A model generated the notes under the pieces. It did not search any database, was not told the origin of the DNA, and saw nothing but the letters and a program-made list of their open reading frames with translations. DNA of 44,450 bases. It comes from Marinobacter segnicrescens (GTDB lineage Bacteria; Pseudomonadota; Gammaproteobacteria; Pseudomonadales; Oleiphilaceae). This document shows, in pieces, positions 1 to 9,122 of this stretch. Position 1 is the stretch's first letter. Every line of letters begins with the position of its first letter. Location: contig NZ_FOHZ01000023.1 in assembly GCF_900111555.1 (NCBI RefSeq), positions 1-44,450 on the forward strand, given 5' to 3'. Both the position numbers and the translations under genes were made by a program.

Positions 1-542
1 GCAAGTTCTACGACCTGCATGAAGCCAACAAGAGCGAACTGGCCGCCAAGGCTCTGGAATACATCGGCGGGCTCTACGAAATCGAGCGGGACACCAAAGA
101 CCTGCCGCCGGACAAACGACTGGAAATCCGGCAAGCCAAAGCCCGACCGATTGCCGATGCATTGCATCAGTGGATGCTGGCGCATCGCCAGAAAGTGCCG
201 GATGGCTCCGGCACGGCCAAAGCGTTGGATTACAGCCTCAAACGCTGGGCAGCGCTGACGCGCTACCTGGACGATGGCGCTGTGCCCATCGACAATAACT
301 GGGTGGAAAACCAGATCCGGCCCTGGGCGTTGGGCCGCTCCAACTGGTTGTTCGCCGGATCGCTACGCAGTGGTCAACGCGCGGCTGCTGTCATGACACT
401 GATCCAGTCGGCGAAGCTGAACGGCCATGATCCGTATGCCTACCTCAAAGATGTGCTGACCCGGCTGCCGACGCAGAAGAACAACGCCATCGACGAGCTA
501 TTGCCCCACAACTGGATGCCGGCTATGCCTGACAAGGCGTGA
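1..542 (+). CDS. IS66-family transposase, C-terminal part (truncated by window edge)
   Basis: The reading frame is open from base 3 to the TGA at 540-542 and has no start in the window, so the gene begins upstream. The translation begins KFYDLHEANKSELAAKALEY and continues with VPIDNNWVENQIRPWALGRS, the C-terminal part of the IS66 DDE transposase with its conserved DNNxxEnxiRp segment that carries the last catalytic acid. The last 40 or so residues match the small IS66 C-terminal domain (HDPYAYLKDVLTRLPT). The protein would cut and join IS ends. The usual IS66 partner genes tnpA and tnpB would lie upstream, outside the window. The family call is firm; whether the copy is intact cannot be judged. 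Confidence 0.93.
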   Translation, partial: KFYDLHEANKSELAAKALEYIGGLYEIERDTKDLPPDKRLEIRQAKARPIADALHQWMLAHRQKVPDGSGTAKALDYSLKRWAALTRYLDDGAVPIDNNWVENQIRPWALGRSNWLFAGSLRSGQRAAAVMTLIQSAKLNGHDPYAYLKDVLTRLPTQKNNAIDELLPHNWMPAMPDKA

Positions 543-543
543 T

Positions 544-557
544 GGCCGGACGCTTAC
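544..557 (+). repeat. IS66 terminal inverted repeat (right end)
   Basis: The 14 bases GGCCGGACGCTTAC directly follow the transposase stop codon and read GTAAGCG... inward, as expected of an IS66 end. The opposite end is not in the window, so the pairing cannot be checked here. Confidence 0.7.
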
Positions 558-651
558 TAAATATCGACTAGACCATTGAGAGTTCGTGCAAAACAGCGTG
601 CCACTCCGGTCGACGGCAGTTCCAAACCCGACTACTTGATTACGATCTTTT

Positions 652-1617
652 TCACAAAGATTTTCCGTTTTTCCTATTTAAACACTTAAATATTTTGCCC
701 AAAGTTTTGGCTCGACCTACTACGTATAAAAAATCCAGCCAGTAGATCCATATGAACGAGTATGCTGCACGTTTCAAGCCTAATCTAGACCGAAAAATAC
801 GCTTGATGCTAAGAATGATCGGAAGAGATAAGCCAAATAGAAATAAAATAACTCCAGCTTCCGGAATGAATAGCGCCGTTAAAATGCCCGCTGACAAGAA
901 GAATATAAATGAAACTATGAGGAGGAATACAGGATCTTTAATGGATCGAAGAGGATTAGCGCAATAGCTTTCAGCGTGCCATTCCTGCCTTCTGATAAAG
1001 TCACGGACGGTGGTCGCATTGCCCAGGTGGACCACATTGAGGTCTGCTGTAAGTACAACTTTAAAGCCCAGACACTGCGCTTTCTGGGAGATGAGCGTGT
1101 CCTCGCCGGAGGAGACGCATTCATCAAAGCCTCCCAGTTCTTCGAATACAGGGCGGGCCATAACGATAGATGCACCGATAAGATGCTTTGGTATGGTCGC
1201 ACTTCCCGCCTCTTCCAGTAACCAGTACTTCTCGAGGAAGGTGGGGTTATCTCTTAGCTTGCACCCGCCGCCAAACACTGAGGCAGGTTTACTCTCGAGC
1301 AACTTTTCCGCTCTTCTCAGCCAGCCTTTGTCGATGAGGCAGTCAGCATCTAGAAAGATCAATACGTCTCCGGTGCTTATCTTAGCTCCATAGTTACGAA
1401 CACCCCCGACCTTGAATTCCGGCGCACTGGATATTTTGACCGTTGGAAAAGCACTCGCACGGGCAATGGTCGCATCGGTTGAACCGTTGTCCACCACGAT
1501 GATCTCATAGCGAGACTTGTTGAAATCAGATGCGAATATTGCCTCAAGGCATTTCCCGATATATTTTTCCTCGTTGAATGCTGGAATGATAAATGAAAAT
1601 TTCGGGTTGCTTCTCAT
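652..1617 (-). CDS. Family 2 glycosyltransferase with C-terminal membrane segments
   Basis: This 321-aa protein starts with the GT-A fold pattern of family GT2: FSFIIPAFNEEKYIGKCLEA near residues 8-26, VVDNGSTDAT at 41-50 and the metal/nucleotide-sugar DAD at 90-92. A WHAESY-type motif follows near residue 210, and two hydrophobic stretches lie around residues 225-270. It would transfer a sugar from a nucleotide donor to a lipid-linked acceptor on the inner face of the membrane. It is the last gene of the minus-strand exopolysaccharide block and the only recognisable glycosyltransferase in the window. Donor and acceptor cannot be told from sequence. The DNA is AT-rich compared with the right half of the window. 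Confidence 0.9.
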   Translation of the reverse strand: MRSNPKFSFIIPAFNEEKYIGKCLEAIFASDFNKSRYEIIVVDNGSTDATIARASAFPTVKISSAPEFKVGGVRNYGAKISTGDVLIFLDADCLIDKGWLRRAEKLLESKPASVFGGGCKLRDNPTFLEKYWLLEEAGSATIPKHLIGASIVMARPVFEELGGFDECVSSGEDTLISQKAQCLGFKVVLTADLNVVHLGNATTVRDFIRRQEWHAESYCANPLRSIKDPVFLLIVSFIFFLSAGILTALFIPEAGVILFLFGLSLPIILSIKRIFRSRLGLKRAAYSFIWIYWLDFLYVVGRAKTLGKIFKCLNRKNGKSL

Positions 1618-1632
1618 CGCACTGGCTACCTG

Positions 1633-1707
1633 CTAACGATATTGGTTGATATAGGCCAGATTGGTATCGAAAATTGCCTTATAGCTGTTCGGTAATTTTG
1701 GCTTCAT
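1633..1707 (-). CDS. Possible 24-residue small ORF
   Basis: An ATG at 1707 opens 24 codons (MKPKLPNSYKAIF...) ending in TAG at 1633-1635, 15 bases before the glycosyltransferase start. AGGCG just upstream could serve as a weak ribosome site. The frame is the same as that of the PP-loop gene ending at 1744 and is separated from it by two stops, so it could also be a remnant of a longer C-terminus. I do not recognise the peptide. It may be a leader peptide, a remnant or chance. Confidence 0.25.
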   Translation of the reverse strand: MKPKLPNSYKAIFDTNLAYINQYR

Positions 1708-1743
1708 CGCCTGCCATCTACCATGTACGGCTCATTGTCCAGC

Positions 1744-3273
1744 CTATGCACTTCGGTTGTCACCTTTCCTGAGACTCTTTGTCCGCTCCTTGACCAGCTC
1801 TGAAAGAGACCAGATGTGCATGTAGTAGGGCGTATCTATGGTGTGCCTGTTCAACGGCCGACTTATTTTCTTGGTTTTTAATGTTAGCAGGTCTAACCTG
1901 AATAGGATCATCTGAATGTAGTACTGAATAAGATCCTGCAGCCGTTTAATCCTGACGCTGGCATAGGAAATTCCATGTATATGGGATAGGTAAAGAATAA
2001 ATTTTCGGCGTAACATCCTGTTTTTCGGCAAGTCGTAGAGTGTAGCGATTGCCTTTTTGGATTGCCCGAAATCTTCACGTAATACGCCCCTGGCTTCTGC
2101 AATTTTTCGCGGAATGGGGCGGTCGTAGTCGCCTCCGATGGACCAGTGCTTCAACTCGTCCGACAGTGACAGGCTGTTAATGGATACGATGTTACACGCG
2201 TACATAGTGGGTACGGGTACGTCGATAAAGCCGGCTTTTAACCGAACCTCCGATAGGGTGAGGCCCGAAGAACCGGGTTTGATGATGTCGTGGGTCATCG
2301 CACTAGCCGGCGGGTGCAACGCCCAGACTGTATCACCATGATAGCCTGTGAAGAGTAAGCCTGGGTTGTCTTCTAGTGATAAGGACTTCGTGATTTTGTA
2401 GAGTTGTATTTCGGGTTCAGCCGATGTGGGGGCAAGAAAGTACAACTCATCTTGTCCTATCTCGGAATCGTTCAAGTCAACATGTTCCACGGTCAGGCCG
2501 AGTTTCTTGGCAATTTCTGTTCCGTCGTCGTTCCCCCAGCTTTTGGAGAGCAGACCGAGAATTGCCGAGTTTGACGATCTGCTGGTGAACGCTTTCCTGA
2601 TAGGAAGATCAGACACCAAGGCTGTTACTGCTGTAGAGTCATAGCCTCTTGATACCGTCGTGTATAGCTCGAATGGTTTCTTCCTCCCAAGTGAGGATGC
2701 GTTACTGGCTATCTTGTGTAGGTCTGAGATGAGTGTCGCCTGGTAAGCTTCAAAGTCCGGGAAATGCTTTTTCGATGCGCGGGGAGTGACGAAGATCCGG
2801 TCTTTTTTAATGACGACGGGATGGAAATAAAATTGCCTTAGCCTGACTAAATGGTCGCTCAATATCGGGAATTCGTGATCGTAGTAGTTAATGCCTGCCC
2901 GGATCGTGTCTGTCTGAGTTTTGTAGTTATGGCCAGGGTCGAGGCGTGAGTCTGTCCTTGCGAGAATCTCTATCAAGCTGTTTGATATATAGTATGAATC
3001 CATTGATTCACCGACAAAGATCCTGTCGACCAGCCCGGTCGAGGGTGTGGCAATAACTTCGTTGTCCCTGATGAGCAGCCCGCTTCCGAAGAAGTGATTG
3101 CTTGAGTCAAACTCCAAGTCTTCATAAGGGCCATCCCAGACCCCCTCTACCAGATGGCGTTCACTCGTCTCTACGTCGCAACCGTAATAGACTGTCAACT
3201 CTGGCTTGTCCCGGGTCGTTTCCGCAATCCACCCCAGCCGCGGAAGCGTCGGGTCCATTGTCATCCTGATCAT
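1744..3273 (-). CDS. Asparagine-synthetase-like PP-loop protein (first copy)
   Basis: This 509-aa protein has a PP-loop ATP-pyrophosphatase motif, SRGYDST at 208-214 (family consensus SGGxDS), followed by a TGYHGD segment like the downstream substrate/Mg region of the asparagine synthetase synthase domain. The N-terminal half (about 1-150) resembles a degenerate N-terminal domain of AsnB, but there is no Cys at position 2, so glutaminase activity is not expected. Such proteins adenylate a carboxylate and pass it to an amine. In this context the likely target is a sugar acid or an amino-acid substituent of the polysaccharide (inference). The ATG at 3273 is preceded by GCAGG; ATGs at 3264 and 3258 are alternatives. 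It is about 80 bp downstream of the ATP-grasp gene. Confidence 0.75.
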   Translation of the reverse strand: MIRMTMDPTLPRLGWIAETTRDKPELTVYYGCDVETSERHLVEGVWDGPYEDLEFDSSNHFFGSGLLIRDNEVIATPSTGLVDRIFVGESMDSYYISNSLIEILARTDSRLDPGHNYKTQTDTIRAGINYYDHEFPILSDHLVRLRQFYFHPVVIKKDRIFVTPRASKKHFPDFEAYQATLISDLHKIASNASSLGRKKPFELYTTVSRGYDSTAVTALVSDLPIRKAFTSRSSNSAILGLLSKSWGNDDGTEIAKKLGLTVEHVDLNDSEIGQDELYFLAPTSAEPEIQLYKITKSLSLEDNPGLLFTGYHGDTVWALHPPASAMTHDIIKPGSSGLTLSEVRLKAGFIDVPVPTMYACNIVSINSLSLSDELKHWSIGGDYDRPIPRKIAEARGVLREDFGQSKKAIATLYDLPKNRMLRRKFILYLSHIHGISYASVRIKRLQDLIQYYIQMILFRLDLLTLKTKKISRPLNRHTIDTPYYMHIWSLSELVKERTKSLRKGDNRSA

Positions 3274-3353
3274 ATATTGCCTGCGTTCAGCTTCTGCAAA
3301 AGCCGGAAATAGAATGGTGATGTCCCGAGGATAAGCACATCTGTGGCATGCCT

Positions 3354-4538
3354 TTATCCAGGGTGCCGTGATTTGTTCTGGATGGTTGGGTGACTTATGC
3401 CAAACATGGCCGTTCTTATATTTCTGACAAAAGGCCTTGGTAGCTCCCGGTCTGGAAATCTTAATCCATAAAGAGAGAGGATCTGCCTTGTTTTGGGGGA
3501 GAGGTAACCGCTGCCGAAGATCTGCTCAGTTGTAATGCCCCACCGGGAATTTCCTTCGAGGATAACGGGGCGTCCATTGTTGACAAGAACGTCCCAGCCG
3601 ACTGAGTTTATATTTGGGATGACCGCGGCGGCTCTTATACATAATGCGACTACTTCGTCCCAGTACGGAATCTGGACACCGGCGATAGGGGAGCAGGTGT
3701 CTGGATGGAGCTGGATAAAGATGCCGTCCATGCTGCTGGATGTTTTACAAGCAGTAATTACCCCTTTTTCGACTTTGACCTCCCCGACGAGCCCGCCAGT
3801 ACTTTCATTGCTGGTGACGGAGCCTTTGCGCCCTAGTCTTATTGAAGCCGCGGTGACATGAATCTTACCGTTTGGCTCCTTGAGTGTCACAACCCTAATG
3901 CTCGGAGCACAGTCGGCGGAGATGTTTTTGAAATCGCCGCTCCCCGAAACAAGCTCCTCAAATAGGATGTACTGCTGGTCTAGTTTGCCAGAGGACTTGG
4001 CAAGCATCTTAAAAAAATCGCCGGTTGACAGCGATAGGCTGTTGATTATAAACGGTTTGATGGACTCCGGGAAATAACTGACTGCATGGACGCCTTTGCC
4101 CTGAGCGCCTTTCGATGGCTTGACAATAAAACGACTTATACCCCGGGAACTCAACAATCCACAAATGGAGGATGGCGTAATGTACTCGAAAGGTAATTCG
4201 CTTATCGGTGTCGGCCCAGTGTAGCCTATCGTTTCTGGTACATGAATGCCGAACTTCGTTATTTTGCTTTTGAATAAAAGCTTATTTTGAAGAATGTCCG
4301 ATTTTTTTCCGTTTACAGTGGGCAGGTGAGCGGTGAAGTGGTCCGCACTCGTTAAATAGCTCAGAATCTGGGGGCGACTGGTCTTTCTAGCATGGAATCC
4401 ATAGGTGAAATATTCACCTGGGGACAGCTTCAGGCAAGAACCGTAGCGCACAAGGTCTATGGCAATTTCTGGTGCCGATTTGTATTCAGGCCCTAAAGAC
4501 TCTTGAAATATTTTTATAGCTCTTGCTGCGCTGCCCAT
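3354..4538 (-). CDS. ATP-grasp protein, sugar-transfer-associated type
   Basis: The 394-aa product carries an ATP-grasp core: VKPSKGAQGKGV at 139-150 (ATP-binding lysine and glycine-rich loop), FEEL at 193-196 for the adenine-binding hinge, and GWD (314-316) with EGN (328-330) for Mg binding. The overall pattern, with SIRVVT and the late NSVGWDVLV, fits the ATP-grasp family associated with sugar transfer in exopolysaccharide loci. ATP-grasp enzymes form an acyl phosphate and ligate it to an amine or thiol, so this is probably a peptide or amide ligase working on a polysaccharide precursor (inference). AAAGGAG lies a suitable distance before the ATG at 4538. It sits between two PP-loop genes in one minus-strand run. 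Confidence 0.82.
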   Translation of the reverse strand: MGSAARAIKIFQESLGPEYKSAPEIAIDLVRYGSCLKLSPGEYFTYGFHARKTSRPQILSYLTSADHFTAHLPTVNGKKSDILQNKLLFKSKITKFGIHVPETIGYTGPTPISELPFEYITPSSICGLLSSRGISRFIVKPSKGAQGKGVHAVSYFPESIKPFIINSLSLSTGDFFKMLAKSSGKLDQQYILFEELVSGSGDFKNISADCAPSIRVVTLKEPNGKIHVTAASIRLGRKGSVTSNESTGGLVGEVKVEKGVITACKTSSSMDGIFIQLHPDTCSPIAGVQIPYWDEVVALCIRAAAVIPNINSVGWDVLVNNGRPVILEGNSRWGITTEQIFGSGYLSPKTRQILSLYGLRFPDRELPRPFVRNIRTAMFGISHPTIQNKSRHPG

Positions 4539-4590
4539 TTTGACGTCTCCTTTGATATTTCCCTGTCCATTCTTCGCAGGACGCTGAGCC

Positions 4591-6291
4591 TCAGGTTGGC
4601 GTTTGGGATGCGTTCTGCAGATAATAGTCTACGGTTTTGATCTTGCAAATCATGTCAAGGGTAGAGCCAGCATCGATTGCGTTGTCTGTGTTGGTGGATA
4701 GTGTACAGTGCATCTTTGGCCTGTCCCAGAAGTCGCTTTTCAGGGAATCCACCATCTCGTTGAGGATATTTCCCTGGTAAAGATGTTCATAGTTGAACCA
4801 GCCGAGTTTGGGCACTTCCTTGCCACGAAGCCTTGTCATATTTTCTGCAAACACACGAATGAAACGAGACACCTCTTGGATAACGATAGGATGTTTGGCT
4901 GCAACCAGGGTCGCTGCCATTGGCTCATTAAGAAGCTGAGGGCGCTTCTGCTTCAGGATGCGCTGGTTGGCTTTGTTGTGGACGCGGTGCTGGAATCCGA
5001 GCAGACGAACTAGGTCAGTAAGAGGTTCGTCTGCAAAAGGTATGGAGTACCCTACAGTGCTGCTCGCCGCCTGTGCCTGTTTGAGAATATATTGACGCCC
5101 CCGGTGAGATATATTGAATTCTTCAATGGCGCGTTGCCAGCTTTCAGTCCGGTTATAACATTGGTTGATAGCTTCCAGGCACCGTTGCTTGGTTTCGTCA
5201 CGATGTCCGTCCAGCATATGCTGACCGGTGTCTGATATGAACCAGTGGGTTTTTGGCGGAGTGGCATACTGGTCGATCATTGACCTGATCCGGCCCTCTT
5301 TAATAAAGACGTCACTCACCAGAAGCATGGAGGAAAGGATTTTCTGCCGGCGTGAGCCCCATGCCATAAGTCCGTAGTGCCCTCCAAGTAACTCGCCCAG
5401 TACGCCGCTCATTAACGGAGCATTTTTCCAGCTCTGGACATTATTCGCTGCTAGATACCATATGGGGAATATTCCGAACCCCAGCTCGGTCATCATCTTG
5501 TCGATCAACGAGTTATTAATGGGCGCAGATTGAACATCCGAAAACAGATGATCCAGTCGTTCGTTGCCGGAGAGAGTTCGGGCCAGACCAATTTCTCGAC
5601 TGGAAAGGTCCCCATGGCTGTACGCACCGCTGATAGGAGTGTTCCCCTCCATGAGCAGGGTTCGTGAGTCCCATCCGGCCGACATCATCAACACTGACGT
5701 TGAGATACCGTTAAGTCGACGGGATAAGCGTTCAGCAATCTGAGCCATCAGGGCCTCGTTACTTATAGGCTGTTCTCTTCCATGAACAGCGCGTAGCCCG
5801 CTTGAGACCTGTATATTCCCGGTTTTGTATACCTGGACTGTTAGTTCCTGGTTCTGCTCAGTCTGGAAGATATTCTTGAAGAACGTGTATGCTCCGATCG
5901 TGAAGCCGGTATGGAGATATTGCTGGATGCTGCACCAGTCAGGCTCTGACGCAGCGTCGAGCAGGTTCTCTAGTCGATTGGACAAGCAAATCCCGTTCCC
6001 AACACGCTTCCAAAAAAGTATTGCCGTACCTAACCTGTCGCACTTGACGGTTAAAGTTCTGTCAGAATGGGTGTAGGTCAATGTGGTCCCGGCAGGGCTG
6101 AGGTTTATATCTTGGTATTTTTCGTGGGCTTCACCCATAAACACCGCGAAGCCCTGGTCAGAGGTTTGGACCGAGATGTGTCTGGGGTTCAGGGCCCGCA
6201 CTTCCAGCGACACGTTGTCGAAGACACGGGTGTCGTCGGTGAGAGGCCCTGGTACCTCGCCGATTTGTACGCGGAATGAGTTGGGCATCAT
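4591..6291 (-). CDS. Asparagine-synthetase-like PP-loop protein (second copy)
   Basis: The 566-aa protein has a PP-loop, SAGWDSR at 204-210, with downstream GAYSHGD, and an N-terminal region that resembles the AsnB N-terminal fold (DRLGTAILFWKR near 85-96, NRLENLLD near 105-112). The N-terminus is MMPNSF..., so the catalytic Cys2 of glutamine-dependent enzymes is absent. It is only distantly like the first copy, so this is not a recent duplication. The expected chemistry is adenylation of a carboxylate and amide formation with ammonia or an amine supplied from elsewhere. The start is uncertain: two ATGs in tandem at 6291 have only a weak AAAGG upstream. Confidence 0.75.
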   Translation of the reverse strand: MMPNSFRVQIGEVPGPLTDDTRVFDNVSLEVRALNPRHISVQTSDQGFAVFMGEAHEKYQDINLSPAGTTLTYTHSDRTLTVKCDRLGTAILFWKRVGNGICLSNRLENLLDAASEPDWCSIQQYLHTGFTIGAYTFFKNIFQTEQNQELTVQVYKTGNIQVSSGLRAVHGREQPISNEALMAQIAERLSRRLNGISTSVLMMSAGWDSRTLLMEGNTPISGAYSHGDLSSREIGLARTLSGNERLDHLFSDVQSAPINNSLIDKMMTELGFGIFPIWYLAANNVQSWKNAPLMSGVLGELLGGHYGLMAWGSRRQKILSSMLLVSDVFIKEGRIRSMIDQYATPPKTHWFISDTGQHMLDGHRDETKQRCLEAINQCYNRTESWQRAIEEFNISHRGRQYILKQAQAASSTVGYSIPFADEPLTDLVRLLGFQHRVHNKANQRILKQKRPQLLNEPMAATLVAAKHPIVIQEVSRFIRVFAENMTRLRGKEVPKLGWFNYEHLYQGNILNEMVDSLKSDFWDRPKMHCTLSTNTDNAIDAGSTLDMICKIKTVDYYLQNASQTPT

Positions 6292-6338
6292 AGAGGTAAA
6301 TACCTTTGCTCAGGCATGGAAACAGTGAAGGCGGATCA

Positions 6339-8930
6339 TCATAAGGATCTCCTTGGCGGCAGGCGCGTTTCGAGCCAGGCTTTTTCCCGTACCGGGTTAA
6401 ACCTGATCAGTGCCCGGATTAAGCGGCCACAGGCATGTTTCGCGACCTTCGCGACAGTCAAGTTTTTAGCGTGGTAGTTCAATTCAATAGGCGCCTCTTT
6501 TAACCATGAGACATTACTTTCTTTGGGCAGCGTCTGTGGGCCGTAATTCTGTAACAGGATGATTTGCACCCTGGCAAAATGACGCTCCCCGGCATGAGAG
6601 AGAGTTTCGACTACGTGGTTTTCGAAGAAGCGGGCCTTTGCCAGGTAGAGGTCACGATATTCGGGGTCAAGTATGGCAGCCTGATAGAGCAGCATGCTTT
6701 TTCGGATATCCTGCGCAGTCCAAGTATGGTTCGGGTACTCTAGCTGATCGGGATCAGTTAGGTACGGTCGCTCGAACTCTGCCATCCAGCGGGTATAGCG
6801 ACGGAATGAATCGAGAGCGTACCGGTAACTGCCGTCAAGCGAATGCTCCTCCGCCTTGATCCACAGGAAGCGGCTCAGGCTCGAGAGGAAAACTAGGTAA
6901 GACCAGCGCGTTTCCGTGGCTAAAAGGTCGCGAGACTTTAAGTTGTCCTTTGGGTGAATAGTTTCAAATATGATCTTCTCAGACTGTGCAAGCCATTCGC
7001 CCGTTGGGTCAATTAAGTGAGCGTCCAGTAATGTGTTCAGGTAATTCCCGGTTCCTCGGTTAAACGGATATCGGTGCACATTTACGGGTTTCCCTAGCAA
7101 CAGCCGTTTTATCCTGGAAAGGTCGTGGCGTTTTATTTTGATAAGAGCCTCGATCAGGGAGCCGCTCCCTTCGTGCAGACTTGTTATCCAGCGGGCCATT
7201 TGAAGAACCGCTTCCTTGGAGCGCGAGTCTCCGGTCAGTAAATAGTGATAGAGTAACCCGGTTGTATAGCAGTGCTCTTCGGCAGGGCCCCCTCCGGTTT
7301 GCCCCACAGTTGAGCTGGTGTCGTTAAATCTGGAAAACGTGCGATGGGTTGCTGTATGTGCGGGTAAGTAATGGTCCGTATGCCAGAACAGCCCATTATT
7401 GTATTCTGTTCGATCTTCTTCTGTGTGATAGATGTCTATATCCCTGACATGCGCAGCGAGATCATTCATGAGATGGTGCCAGCGCGGATCACCCGAGAGA
7501 GCAAACTGACGGGCGAAGCCGTATATCGCATCATATTGATTATTGTAGTGGGAGATCAGTGCGGGTTCCTCTTTGCCCTGGTATAGGGACTCGTGGTCGG
7601 CAAAGATATCTCCAAAGTTTCGCCAGCCGTATTCATCGATGAGTTCGCGTTTGGTAAAGAAGTTCGACGGGCCGCACAGTCCCAACTGAACAAGATCATC
7701 AACGGGGCTTCGAGGCACCTCTGACGCGAACCAGGGGAATGCCTGGCCCTCTTCGTACTGTCTTGCATCCAGCACAGGGATAGCTGGAGTAAGTGTCCAG
7801 GCAAGGCCATCGGGATCGTCGCCATAGTGAAAGTAGGCGGTCTGGGTTTTTCGCTCGCCCCCTTGCAGTTCGTATGCCTCAGCGGCTTCACCCGGAAAAA
7901 GGCCGATGATCAGTCTGTTGTCCTGGAAGCCCACGGTGCTTGGAAAGTTTTGCCAGAACTGAGGCAGGGTAGCCTGGATAGTTGTGGTTTGGTTTGCGGC
8001 CACAATAACCGGGTTGGCACGGTCTCCCATGATTTGAATATGATCACCGATGTAGAGACGATATCCCCGGAACCTGGTAGTGATCTCGCCTTTTGCATTG
8101 ACGTGGTTAAGGCTGTCCCAGTGTTCACCTCCACTGGAATCCTGATAGAGCATGCCATGCCGGCTATCCAGTTCAACCGCCGGCATTCCGGGCTCCGGCG
8201 TTATTCTTAACTGTTGTATATTAGCCAACTCGGCATCAATGGTCAGTGACCTGAAGTGTATCGAGCCAGGATCGCCGAGATCCCACAGCCCCCCCGGATG
8301 AAGGGCTCGCTTCGGGTTATGGAGGCAGGCCTGAACTTCGACTGTTTTGCTGTTGCAGTAGAACGTGAGACGGCAGTGGTATCGGGCCAGGCGAATATCG
8401 CCATCGAGAAACCATCCCTCCTGTTGGCAGCTCAGGCTGACAAGGCCGTGTTCGATAATCTCCCAGTCTTTATCTGCTCTTGTCTGACAGCTTGTGTTTG
8501 CTTCGGTGGACAAGGTGAGTTGATGGTGGATGGGGGCGTTGCTCCCGGTGCACACCCAGGCAGGGGCGTTTGCTGTCAAGTGAAATCGGGCGGCGCCCGT
8601 ATCAACGACAAGGCCTTTGTAGCCCCTTTCGGCGCTCAATAACGAGGTGGGCGGAAACGGTGTTTCTCGGGGACGGAGCTCAAGAGTCCGCTGAGCTCCA
8701 GGCTCAAGATCGCAAAGAAACTGCAATTTGAGCCAACGAGTGCTGCCGTCGGACCAGCTCGCCATCGTGCTGGTTTGACAGACCAATTCGTCCAAACTGT
8801 CGGGGGCCATCAAAGCGAATGATGTTCCGTGAGAGAGTTGCCCACGAGCTAACGGTATTCCTAGTTGAAACACCTCTCCCTTTCGCTTTACACCCTGTTC
8901 ATCCTTAAGGTAGATCCTTATCGCTTCCAT
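6339..8930 (-). CDS. PcRGLX/YetA-like carbohydrate-active protein
   Basis: The product from ATG 8930 is 863 aa, near the length of YetA and the exo-rhamnogalacturonan lyase PcRGLX. It opens with the family's N-terminal RIFT-barrel pattern (VFQLGIPLARGQL, then WSDGSTRWLKLQF), then a beta-sandwich region, then a helical region rich in aromatic and acidic residues (WHTDHYLPAHTATHRTFSR; GGGPAEEHCYTTGLLYHYLL), as in the alpha/alpha toroid. The frame can be extended to 9017, but the extra residues look non-family and there is no strong ribosome site, so I prefer 8930. No signal peptide is seen, so it is probably cytoplasmic or exported by another route. It may cleave or edit the polysaccharide made by this locus (inference). 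Confidence 0.7.
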   Translation of the reverse strand: MEAIRIYLKDEQGVKRKGEVFQLGIPLARGQLSHGTSFALMAPDSLDELVCQTSTMASWSDGSTRWLKLQFLCDLEPGAQRTLELRPRETPFPPTSLLSAERGYKGLVVDTGAARFHLTANAPAWVCTGSNAPIHHQLTLSTEANTSCQTRADKDWEIIEHGLVSLSCQQEGWFLDGDIRLARYHCRLTFYCNSKTVEVQACLHNPKRALHPGGLWDLGDPGSIHFRSLTIDAELANIQQLRITPEPGMPAVELDSRHGMLYQDSSGGEHWDSLNHVNAKGEITTRFRGYRLYIGDHIQIMGDRANPVIVAANQTTTIQATLPQFWQNFPSTVGFQDNRLIIGLFPGEAAEAYELQGGERKTQTAYFHYGDDPDGLAWTLTPAIPVLDARQYEEGQAFPWFASEVPRSPVDDLVQLGLCGPSNFFTKRELIDEYGWRNFGDIFADHESLYQGKEEPALISHYNNQYDAIYGFARQFALSGDPRWHHLMNDLAAHVRDIDIYHTEEDRTEYNNGLFWHTDHYLPAHTATHRTFSRFNDTSSTVGQTGGGPAEEHCYTTGLLYHYLLTGDSRSKEAVLQMARWITSLHEGSGSLIEALIKIKRHDLSRIKRLLLGKPVNVHRYPFNRGTGNYLNTLLDAHLIDPTGEWLAQSEKIIFETIHPKDNLKSRDLLATETRWSYLVFLSSLSRFLWIKAEEHSLDGSYRYALDSFRRYTRWMAEFERPYLTDPDQLEYPNHTWTAQDIRKSMLLYQAAILDPEYRDLYLAKARFFENHVVETLSHAGERHFARVQIILLQNYGPQTLPKESNVSWLKEAPIELNYHAKNLTVAKVAKHACGRLIRALIRFNPVREKAWLETRLPPRRSL

Positions 8931-9122
8931 GTTGCTACCTACTGCAAATTCATTCGTGGAAAAATAATAGAGTTTCTGTTTAGGAACATAAAGCCTGCCA
9001 ATCAGAAATCGGTGCAAGATGTAGTGGTTCAGCGACTCCGCTTTTCAACGTAACTCATCGTCTGCGAGGTAAGGCGACCCAGAATGTCTATATGGAGGTC
9101 GTTAATCGAACTTACCGAGACA

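Larger units (their letters stand above)
1..557 (+). mobile_element. IS66-type insertion sequence, right part
   Basis: The transposase tail is followed within a few bases by GGCCGGACGCTTAC at 544-557. Its reverse complement starts GTAAGCG, the usual start of IS66-family terminal inverted repeats, so the element very probably ends at base 557. IS66 elements normally duplicate 8 bp of target, which would make 558-565 (taaatatc) the candidate duplication; its partner lies outside the window. Confidence 0.8.
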
